Part shown: one piece after another, positions 37,271-43,678 of the stretch
Layout of the letters: every line of letters starts with the position of its first letter
Position numbering within the stretch: position 1 is the stretch's first letter
Source: Sulfurimonas sp.
GTDB lineage: Bacteria > Campylobacterota > Campylobacteria > Campylobacterales > Sulfurimonadaceae
Direction of reading: 5' to 3'
Length of the DNA: 43,678 nucleotides
Assembly: GCA_030247515.1 (NCBI GenBank)
Contig: JAOTSA010000007.1
Coordinates: 1 to 43,678, forward strand
Made by a program: the position numbers and the translations under genes
The notes under the pieces: model-generated
Told to the model about the DNA's origin: nothing
Databases searched by the model: none
The model's input: the letters and a program-made list of their open reading frames with translations, nothing else

Positions 37271-37995
37271 TGTATAAAGATACAAATAAACGTTCAGTAT
37301 TAAAAGGTCTAAGTTGGCGTGTTTTTGCTACAACGACTACTGTTATCATCGTATATATCTTTTTTGGAAGACTTGACCTTGCCATAGCGGCAGGGATCAT
37401 GGAAACATTTTCTAAAGTGGCACTTTATTGGGCGCATGAGAGAATATGGATGAAGATAAAGTGGGGCAGAAAAAAGATAGAACCATTTAATCTTTGGTTC
37501 ACAGGTCTGCCTCTTAGCGGAAAAAGCACCATTGCGGATGCTGTTTTTGAAGAGTTGGCAAAACTTGACATTCCTTTAGAGAGACTTGATTCTAAAGATA
37601 TTCGTGATGTTATTCCAGATGTTGGTTTTAGCAGAGAAGATAGAAATCGTCACATGCACCGCATAGGACACCTTATAAAAACACTCCAAAACAACTCAGT
37701 TTCGACCGTTGCATCTTTTGTCTCTCCATACAAAGAGTCACGCAAAGCTATTCGTGAAATGGTAAAAAACAATATCGTTGTTTATGTAAAAGCGGATATA
37801 GAAACTTGTAAGGCAAGAGATTATAAAGGTGTTTATGAAAAAGCTCTTAAGGGCGAGATAAAAAACTTCTCAGGCATCAATGATATCTATGAAGAGCCAA
37901 AACAGGCTGAAATAGTAATAGATACAGATAAAACATCTGTAGAAGAAGCAGTGGCAATCATCATCAAATACATCAAAAAGAATTATGTAAAATGA
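37270..37995 (+). CDS. DUF2061 membrane domain fused to APS kinase-like domain
   Basis: The first ~65 residues are a DUF2061 domain ([50 protein letters not shown]) with two probable membrane helices. Residues ~70-241 form an APS kinase-like domain with P-loop GLPLSGKST (~79-87), [17 protein letters not shown] and [11 protein letters not shown]. The family LDGDN motif reads LDSKD here, and the usual [13 protein letters not shown] is altered, so activity may differ from true CysC. It overlaps cysN by one base and the next cysC by four. The fusion would hold PAPS formation at the membrane, which is an inference. Confidence 0.88.
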   Translation: MYKDTNKRSVLKGLSWRVFATTTTVIIVYIFFGRLDLAIAAGIMETFSKVALYWAHERIWMKIKWGRKKIEPFNLWFTGLPLSGKSTIADAVFEELAKLDIPLERLDSKDIRDVIPDVGFSREDRNRHMHRIGHLIKTLQNNSVSTVASFVSPYKESRKAIREMVKNNIVVYVKADIETCKARDYKGVYEKALKGEIKNFSGINDIYEEPKQAEIVIDTDKTSVEEAVAIIIKYIKKNYVK

Positions 37996-38591
37996 GTGAA
38001 AATATAGTTTGGCATGCGCATGAAGTAAGTAAAAAAGAGCGCAGTATGCTCAAAGCGCAGAAGCCTTGTGTGTTGTGGTTTACTGGTCTTAGCGGAAGCG
38101 GCAAGTCAACTATAGCAAATGCGGTAGAGAGCAAGCTCTTAGAGTTGAAAAAACACACTTACCTTTTAGATGGCGACAATATTCGCATGGGGCTAAACAA
38201 AGGGCTTGGTTTTTCAGATGAAGAGCGAGTTGAAAATATTCGCCGTATAGGCGAAGTTGCGAAGCTTTTTGTTGACAGCGGCAGCATCGTTTTGAGCGCA
38301 TTTATCTCCCCTTTTATCTCAGATAGAGTGCAGGTAAGAGGGCTTGTGCAGAGTGATGAGTTTATAGAGATTTTTATAGATGCACCGTTAGAAGTTTGTG
38401 AAGAGCGTGACCCAAAAGGACTTTACAAAAAAGCACGAAAAGGTGAAATAGCAAATTTTACAGGCATAAGTTCGCCATATGAAGCTCCAGAAAATGCAGA
38501 AATTGTTATAAAAAACAGCGGTATAAGCGTTGGAGATGCGGCAGATATGGTTATCAAATATTTACAAGAAAAGGGTTATTTAGATGCTTGA
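37992..38591 (+). CDS. cysC: Adenylyl-sulfate kinase CysC
   Basis: CysC phosphorylates APS to PAPS. The 199 residues keep all conserved segments: P-loop GLSGSGKST (~32-40), [20 protein letters not shown] (~59-78), [27 protein letters not shown], and [16 protein letters not shown]. The short N-terminal extension [12 protein letters not shown] is typical of the family. It is the canonical copy, in contrast to the divergent fused copy just upstream, from which it likely arose or with which it was acquired. It overlaps cysQ by 8 bases. Confidence 0.95.
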   Translation: MSENIVWHAHEVSKKERSMLKAQKPCVLWFTGLSGSGKSTIANAVESKLLELKKHTYLLDGDNIRMGLNKGLGFSDEERVENIRRIGEVAKLFVDSGSIVLSAFISPFISDRVQVRGLVQSDEFIEIFIDAPLEVCEERDPKGLYKKARKGEIANFTGISSPYEAPENAEIVIKNSGISVGDAADMVIKYLQEKGYLDA

Positions 38592-39339
38592 GACGATAGA
38601 TATTGAAGAGATAAAAAAGATTGCATTAAAAGCAGGCGAAGCCGTGATGCAGATATATAGAAAAGATTTTTCCATTGATTATAAAGATGACAAATCTCCG
38701 CTGACAGAAGCAGATTTGAAATCTAATGAAATTATATGCTCAAACCTCCAAAGTCTCTATCCAAATATCCCTATTATGTCAGAAGAAAATAAGCAAACAG
38801 ATTATGAGATAAGAAGAAATTGGGAGTATTATTGGTGTATAGACCCAATAGACGGAACAAAAGAGTTTATCAAAAAAAATGATGAATTTACAGTAAATAT
38901 AGCACTTGTTCACAAAGATGCTCCTGTTTTAGGCGTAGTTTATGCTCCAGCTATTGCTGAGATGTATAGTGCAAAACAAGGAGAGGGAGCTTTTTTAAAT
39001 AACCAAAAACTGCCACTCTCTGCAAATGAGAAGAAGCAGGAGTATATGAAAGTTGTTGCTTCAAAATCACATCTTTCACAAGAGACCCAAGAGTTTATAG
39101 ATGCGTTGGATACCAAGCATGTAGAGCAGGTCTCTAAGGGGAGTTCTTTAAAGCTCTGCATGGTAGCATCAGGTGAAGCAGATATCTACCCTAGACTTGG
39201 ACCAACTATGGAGTGGGATACAGCCGCAGCGGATGCGGTTGTCAGAGAAGCAGGGAAAATGACATATCTGTTTGAAGATGAAACACCAATGGTGTATAAT
39301 AAAGAAAATTTACTAAACCCTTGGTTTATAGTTAAATAA
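38584..39339 (+). CDS. cysQ: 3'(2'),5'-bisphosphate nucleotidase CysQ
   Basis: CysQ hydrolyses PAP to AMP, removing the by-product of PAPS-using enzymes. The 251 residues belong to the inositol monophosphatase fold: [13 protein letters not shown] (~38-50), MSEEN with the metal Glu (~66), [16 protein letters not shown] (~80-95) and [16 protein letters not shown]-like [15 protein letters not shown] near 210. Its presence with CysC fits turnover of PAPS by a sulfotransferase or a PAPS reductase, neither of which is in the window. rmlA starts 16 bases after its stop. Confidence 0.95.
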   Translation: MLETIDIEEIKKIALKAGEAVMQIYRKDFSIDYKDDKSPLTEADLKSNEIICSNLQSLYPNIPIMSEENKQTDYEIRRNWEYYWCIDPIDGTKEFIKKNDEFTVNIALVHKDAPVLGVVYAPAIAEMYSAKQGEGAFLNNQKLPLSANEKKQEYMKVVASKSHLSQETQEFIDALDTKHVEQVSKGSSLKLCMVASGEADIYPRLGPTMEWDTAAADAVVREAGKMTYLFEDETPMVYNKENLLNPWFIVK

Positions 39340-39355
39340 TTGGAGGAGATGAGAG

Positions 39356-40246
39356 ATGAAAGGCATAATTTTAGCAGGCGGAAGCGGCACGAGACTTTAT
39401 CCTATTACAAAGGGTGTTTCTAAACAACTCGTCCCGATTTATGACAAGCCTATGATTTACTATCCGTTATCAGTCCTAATGCTTGCTGGTATCAAAGAGG
39501 TTCTTATTATTACAACGCCTCAAGATCAGCAAAGCTTTATCAATCTTTTGGGTGACGGTACTCATCTTGGGATGCGCTTTGAGTATATTGTGCAGCCATC
39601 ACCTGACGGACTTGCACAGGCTTTTATCTTAGGAGAAGAGTTTTTGGATGGAGATGATGCTTGTCTGATACTTGGGGACAATATTTTTTATGGTCACAAT
39701 CTGGTAAAAATCCTTGCAAAGGGTATAAAAAATGCTCAGGAAAAGAACAAGGCAACGGTGTTTGGTTACTATGTGACAGACCCGCAGAGATATGGTGTTG
39801 CTGAATTTGATGAAAATCTAAATGTTATAAGCATAGAAGAAAAACCAAAAAATCCAAAAAGCAACTATGCAGTGGTTGGACTTTACTTCTATCCAAAAGA
39901 TGTTGTTGCAAAGGCAAAACTTGTAGAACCATCCCATAGAGGCGAGCTTGAAATCACAACGTTAAATCAAGACTATCTTCAAGAGCAGAGACTTAAAGTA
40001 AAACTAATGGGCAGGGGTTATGCGTGGCTTGATACTGGCACTCATGAGTCATTGCTTGAAGCTAGTACATTTATACAAACTATTGAGCATAGACAGGGGC
40101 TTAAAGTTGCTTGTCTTGAAGAGATAGCCTATGAGATGGGGTATATCAGTAAAGAGAAACTTTTAGAACTTGCAGAACCTTTAAGTAAGAACGGTTATGG
40201 TCAGTATTTGATAAGAAGAGCGCATGAGGGAGGTGTTGTAAAATGA
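39356..40246 (+). CDS. rmlA: Glucose-1-phosphate thymidylyltransferase
   Basis: RmlA makes dTDP-glucose, the first step to dTDP-L-rhamnose. The 296 residues contain the nucleotide-binding [11 protein letters not shown] (~8-18), [17 protein letters not shown] (~23), the metal Asp region [10 protein letters not shown] (~104), and [19 protein letters not shown] (~220), all typical. AGGAGATGAGAG precedes the ATG. It overlaps rmlC by four bases, and the four rml genes form one overlapping chain in the order A-C-D-B. Confidence 0.97.
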   Translation: MKGIILAGGSGTRLYPITKGVSKQLVPIYDKPMIYYPLSVLMLAGIKEVLIITTPQDQQSFINLLGDGTHLGMRFEYIVQPSPDGLAQAFILGEEFLDGDDACLILGDNIFYGHNLVKILAKGIKNAQEKNKATVFGYYVTDPQRYGVAEFDENLNVISIEEKPKNPKSNYAVVGLYFYPKDVVAKAKLVEPSHRGELEITTLNQDYLQEQRLKVKLMGRGYAWLDTGTHESLLEASTFIQTIEHRQGLKVACLEEIAYEMGYISKEKLLELAEPLSKNGYGQYLIRRAHEGGVVK

Positions 40247-40857
40247 CTTTTACAAGAACCGAAATTCCTGATGTAGTCATTATTGATCCAAAAGTGCATG
40301 GCGATGAGCGTGGCTATTTTGTAGAAACGTTTAGAGCCGATAAACTAGAGGATTTTTTAGGCTATAAGATAAATTTTTGTCAAGATAACGAATCAAAGTC
40401 AAGTTACGGTGTTTTAAGAGGTCTTCACTACCAGCTTCCCCCGTTTGCTCAAACAAAACTTGTCAGAGTGATTGAAGGAAGTGTTTTGGATGTGGCTGTC
40501 GATATAAGAAAAGGCTCTCCTACATTTGGTCAACATGTGGCAGTGGAGTTAAGCGGCGAAAACAAGAGACAGTTGCTTATTCCACGAGGTTTTGCACATG
40601 GATTTTTAGTGTTGAGTGAGACTTGCACGTTTGCATATAAAGTAGATAACTACTATAGTATGGAATGTGACAGAGGGATTGCTTTTGATGATGCAGATTT
40701 GAAGATTGATTGGCGTATAGCACATGAGGAACTTAACCTCTCCAACAAAGACAGAGTGCAACCAAAGTTTTCTCAAACCAAAGATTTGTTTGAATATGGA
40801 GTAGATTATTATCATACCCCAAGAGTACTTCCTCTCCAAGGTTCACAGCGTGCTTAA
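40243..40857 (+). CDS. rmlC: dTDP-4-dehydrorhamnose 3,5-epimerase
   Basis: RmlC epimerises the 4-keto sugar at C3 and C5. The 204-residue cupin has [10 protein letters not shown] (~21), [18 protein letters not shown] (~47-64) with the catalytic His, [14 protein letters not shown] (~110) and [16 protein letters not shown] (~145). It is ~20 residues longer than the usual form, the extra lying in a C-terminal tail after [11 protein letters not shown]. It overlaps both rml neighbours. Confidence 0.95.
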   Translation: MTFTRTEIPDVVIIDPKVHGDERGYFVETFRADKLEDFLGYKINFCQDNESKSSYGVLRGLHYQLPPFAQTKLVRVIEGSVLDVAVDIRKGSPTFGQHVAVELSGENKRQLLIPRGFAHGFLVLSETCTFAYKVDNYYSMECDRGIAFDDADLKIDWRIAHEELNLSNKDRVQPKFSQTKDLFEYGVDYYHTPRVLPLQGSQRA

Positions 40858-41716
40858 TATCTTAGTAACTGGCTCAAATGGTCAACTCGGAAGCGAGATA
40901 AGAGAACTCTCATCCGAGTTTGAATACAACTTTTTCTTCACTCAAAGAGATTCGCTTGACATGTCAAAACTGGATGAATTGCAAGAGTATGTAGAGCAAA
41001 ACAAGATAGACGTTATCGTAAATTGTGCCGCCTATACGGCGGTTGACAAAGCTGAATCGGACGAAGAAGCGGCGGATATTGTTAACCATTTGGCAGTTCA
41101 AAAATTGGCGCAAATCTCAAAAGAGAACGATATCAAACTTATTCATATATCTACAGACTATGTGTTTGACGGTACAAATTTTAAACCGTATGTAGAAGAA
41201 GATACAACTAGTCCAAACGGCGTCTATGGTAAAACAAAACTAGATGGCGAAAAAGCTATGCTAGAGATAAATCCTCAAAACTCGATTATTATACGAACTT
41301 CATGGGTCTATAGCTCTTACGGTGCAAATTTTGTAAAAACCATGATTCGTTTGGGAAAAGAAAAAGAGAGTTTAGGCGTAATCTTTGACCAAGTAGGAAC
41401 TCCTACTTATGCGAGAGATTTGGCAAAAGCTATTTTAGAGATTATCCCAAAGATAAAAAATCAAAATGTAGAGATTCATAACTATAGTAATGAGGGTGTT
41501 TTAAGCTGGTTTGATTTCGCCAAAGAGATTATGCGTATGGCAAAGCTTGAGTGCAAGGTAAATCCGATAGAGACAAAAGAGTACCCAACTCCAGCAAAGC
41601 GACCGCACTATAGTTTGTTAAATAAAGCAAAAATAAAAAAAGAGTTCGATATAGCTATCCCTTATTGGAAAGATAGCTTGGATGAGTGTTTAAAAAAATT
41701 AGGAGAGAGAAGATAA
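40850..41716 (+). CDS. rmlD: dTDP-4-dehydrorhamnose reductase
   Basis: RmlD makes dTDP-L-rhamnose with NAD(P)H, the last step of the pathway. The 288-residue short-chain dehydrogenase-like protein starts [16 protein letters not shown] with the Gly-rich nucleotide motif, contains NCAAYTAVDKAESD, the catalytic STDYVFDG and YGKTKLDGE (YXXXK), and RPHYSLLNKAKI at the end. It begins with GTG at 40850, inside the rmlC end, and its stop overlaps the rmlB start. Confidence 0.95.
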   Translation: MLNILVTGSNGQLGSEIRELSSEFEYNFFFTQRDSLDMSKLDELQEYVEQNKIDVIVNCAAYTAVDKAESDEEAADIVNHLAVQKLAQISKENDIKLIHISTDYVFDGTNFKPYVEEDTTSPNGVYGKTKLDGEKAMLEINPQNSIIIRTSWVYSSYGANFVKTMIRLGKEKESLGVIFDQVGTPTYARDLAKAILEIIPKIKNQNVEIHNYSNEGVLSWFDFAKEIMRMAKLECKVNPIETKEYPTPAKRPHYSLLNKAKIKKEFDIAIPYWKDSLDECLKKLGERR

Positions 41717-42726
41717 TGAAAAGTATATTATTGACAGGAACGGCAGGGTTTATCGGTTCAAACTTTGTGCCATATTTTTTAGAAAAGTATGAGGAGTACA
41801 ATCTCATAAATTTGGATTTGCTCACATATGCAGGAAATCTTCAAAACCTTAAAGAGTGCGAGGCAAACCCACGCTACAAGTTTATCAAAGGCGACATCTG
41901 CAATCGTGAGCTTGTAGAGTTTATCTTTAATGAGTATGACATCCACGGTGTGATTCACTTTGCGGCAGAGAGCCATGTGGATAACTCCATAAAAAACCCA
42001 GGAGTATTTGTGCAGACAAATGTGAACGGCACTTTTACTCTTATTGATGTAGCATATAAATCTTGGATGCAAAAGCCTTTTGTTTACAAAGAAGAGTATA
42101 AAAACTGCCGTTTCCACCATATAAGCACGGATGAGGTTTATGGGACACTCGGTGAAACAGGATTGTTTACAGAGGCAACTCCTTATGCTCCAAATTCGCC
42201 ATATAGCGCATCTAAAGCTTCATCGGACATGATAGTCAGAGCCTATAATGAGACTTACGGAATGAACACCGTTATCACAAACTGCTCTAACAACTATGGA
42301 CCAAAACAGCATGACGAGAAGCTTATACCGACTATCATAAGAAACGCTCTCAAAGGAAATCCGATTCCTATATATGGAGACGGCAAAAATATCCGTGATT
42401 GGCTCTATGTGCTTGACCACTGCAAAGGCATTGACATCGTTTACCACACAGGAAACAGTGGCGAGGTTTATAATGTCGGTGGAAGAAACGAGAGAACAAA
42501 CCTTCAAATAGTAGATAGAATATGTACTATTTTAGACGAGAAAGTTCCAAAAGAGAAGAGCTACAAAGAGCTTATCACGTTTGTAGAAGATAGAGCAGGG
42601 CATGACAGACGCTATGCGATTGATGCTACAAAACTCGAAGATGAATTAGGGTGGAGGGCTGATGAAAACTTTGACACAGGAATTGTCAAAACAATAGACT
42701 GGTATCTGAAAAAATACAATATTTAA
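41716..42726 (+). CDS. rmlB: dTDP-glucose 4,6-dehydratase
   Basis: RmlB makes dTDP-4-keto-6-deoxyglucose with bound NAD+. The 336 residues begin SILLTGTAGFIGSNFVPYFL (nucleotide fold), and have FAAESHVDNSI (~78), ISTDEVYGTLGE (~132) with the catalytic Asp-Glu, and YSASKASSDMIVRAY (~164) with YXXXK. The ATG at 41716 fits the family; the frame is open 10 codons further but overlaps rmlD. It is second in the pathway but last in gene order. Confidence 0.96.
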   Translation: MKSILLTGTAGFIGSNFVPYFLEKYEEYNLINLDLLTYAGNLQNLKECEANPRYKFIKGDICNRELVEFIFNEYDIHGVIHFAAESHVDNSIKNPGVFVQTNVNGTFTLIDVAYKSWMQKPFVYKEEYKNCRFHHISTDEVYGTLGETGLFTEATPYAPNSPYSASKASSDMIVRAYNETYGMNTVITNCSNNYGPKQHDEKLIPTIIRNALKGNPIPIYGDGKNIRDWLYVLDHCKGIDIVYHTGNSGEVYNVGGRNERTNLQIVDRICTILDEKVPKEKSYKELITFVEDRAGHDRRYAIDATKLEDELGWRADENFDTGIVKTIDWYLKKYNI

Positions 42727-43670
42727 TGCAAAATCCAACTGTTGCCGTATTGATTGCTACTTATAATGGGGAGCGGTTCTTAGAGGAGCAGTTGGATTCT
42801 ATCCTTTCTCAAACCTACACAAACTTTAAAATATATCTCTCTGATGACGCCTCTAACGACTCAACAGCAGAGATTTTAAAACATTACAAAGCAAAATATC
42901 CGCAACAACTCTTTTACACCGTAAATCAAAAAAATATCGGATTTGTAAAAAATTTTGAAAAATTGATATCTCAATGCACAGAAGAGTATATCGCTCTTGC
43001 TGACCAAGATGACATCTGGCATGTCCAAAAACTAGAAAAAGAGATGACTGCGATAGTTGAATTAAAAAAAGAGCATGGAGATAGTCCGTTTTTGATAAAC
43101 AGTGATTTGGAGATGATAGATGAAAGTAGAAATACTCTTCATCGCTCATATTTCAAATTTAGAAAGTATAAACTAAGAGATACAAAAGATGTAGGGCATA
43201 TTTTGGGACCATGCGCCATTATGGGAAATACACTGCTTTTCAATCAAAAACTAAAAAATATAATCTTGCCGTTTCCAGATACTTTGGATGTTCATGACTA
43301 CTGGATAGGGGTAAATTGTGAGTTGTTTGGAGTGAGAAAAACTCTTTTTGAGCCACTGGTTTTGTACAGGATTCATACTGCAAACAGCAGTAACAGTACA
43401 GAAAAATTTGAGAAAAAGAGCTTTTTTTCACTTTTAAAAAGAGTAGATAAACTGCCAAATATGCAGACAAACAGAAAACTTTTTTTGCCTCCACTGGTTG
43501 CCAAAGTGAGCAACAAAGAGGATTTGGAAGTTTTAAATGCTTATATTGATTATCTAAAATTTAGTAAAAATAGAATCAAAATCTATTTTTCTCTTCTAAA
43601 ATACTCTCTTATAAAAAGAGATTTGCTTTTTAGAATCGGACTTTTTTTTAAAATCATATGGAAACGGTAG
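42726..43670 (+). CDS. Family 2 glycosyltransferase, possibly rhamnosyltransferase
   Basis: The 314-residue GT-A enzyme has VAVLIATYNGERFLEEQLDS at the N-terminus, YLSDDASNDST with the first acidic pair, and ALADQDDIWHVQKLE (~95), the DXD-like metal and nucleotide-sugar site. A helical, basic C-terminal tail may bind the membrane. Its start overlaps the rmlB stop by one base, so a rhamnosyl donor is likely, but substrate and acceptor cannot be read. It completes 8 bases before the window end; more glycan genes probably follow. Confidence 0.88.
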   Translation: MQNPTVAVLIATYNGERFLEEQLDSILSQTYTNFKIYLSDDASNDSTAEILKHYKAKYPQQLFYTVNQKNIGFVKNFEKLISQCTEEYIALADQDDIWHVQKLEKEMTAIVELKKEHGDSPFLINSDLEMIDESRNTLHRSYFKFRKYKLRDTKDVGHILGPCAIMGNTLLFNQKLKNIILPFPDTLDVHDYWIGVNCELFGVRKTLFEPLVLYRIHTANSSNSTEKFEKKSFFSLLKRVDKLPNMQTNRKLFLPPLVAKVSNKEDLEVLNAYIDYLKFSKNRIKIYFSLLKYSLIKRDLLFRIGLFFKIIWKR

Positions 43671-43678
43671 GGATAAAG

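Overview
The window reads as a chromosomal segment of a Campylobacterota bacterium (formerly Epsilonproteobacteria), most like Sulfurimonas and relatives. The evidence is the low G+C, the AT-rich promoters with good -10 boxes, a SurA/PEB4-type periplasmic isomerase beside nth, an HspR-controlled clpB and cbpA-hspR, a short RNase R with HolA, and the dense packing of overlapping genes. The genus is an inference; no rRNA is present to settle it.

Layout. 1-6.3 kb: a conserved unknown coiled-coil protein, fructose-bisphosphate aldolase, CmoA, a small lipoprotein with nth, the PEB4-like isomerase with a PLP enzyme, and a nitroreductase. 6.4-9.1 kb: clpB behind an HspR (HAIR-like) operator. 9.2-14.35 kb: a tightly coupled block rpmH-rnpA-yidD-yidC-jag-mnmE-ruvX (ribosome, RNase P, membrane insertion, RNA binding, tRNA modification, rRNA processing); rnpA has no ordinary start codon. 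14.35-18.1 kb, minus strand: HDOD protein-rnr-holA. 18.2-23.8 kb: small unknown protein, GreB, purL, MOSC protein (minus) and purH. 23.9-24.6 kb: a toxin-antitoxin pair whose toxin gene is split by a ~112-bp MITE-like element. 24.6-26.9 kb: htpX, then cbpA-hspR behind a second HAIR-like operator. 26.8-32.9 kb: a MarR regulator divergent from a tolC-adaptor-RND efflux operon, with a 28-bp palindrome between them. 33-34.7 kb: an unknown protein and ilvC. 34.9-43.7 kb: sulfate activation genes (cysD, cysN, a DUF2061-APS kinase fusion, a second cysC, cysQ) running directly into dTDP-L-rhamnose synthesis (rmlA, rmlC, rmlD, rmlB) and a family 2 glycosyltransferase that ends 8 bases before the window edge.

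How the parts work together. HspR, encoded here, probably represses both its own cbpA-hspR operon and clpB, because both promoters carry the same operator lying over the -35 box. The MarR protein probably controls itself and the efflux pump through one shared operator. The PAPS-forming and PAP-removing enzymes sit next to rhamnose and glycosyltransferase genes, which suggests sulfation of a surface glycan, although plain sulfate assimilation is also possible.

The intergenic spaces carry a family of palindromic repeats (near 9.1, 21.4 and 23.85 kb) and an unrelated or distantly related inverted repeat at 32.9 kb. No tRNA, rRNA, CRISPR array or intact insertion sequence was recognised, and no stretch over 300 bases lacks a gene; the longest gene-free stretch is the first 264 bases. 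The strongest candidates for something new are the dissectable insertion into the toxin gene, the missing rnpA start codon, the fused and duplicated APS kinase next to rhamnose genes, and the probable leaderless marR. I did not find a wholly new multi-gene system.
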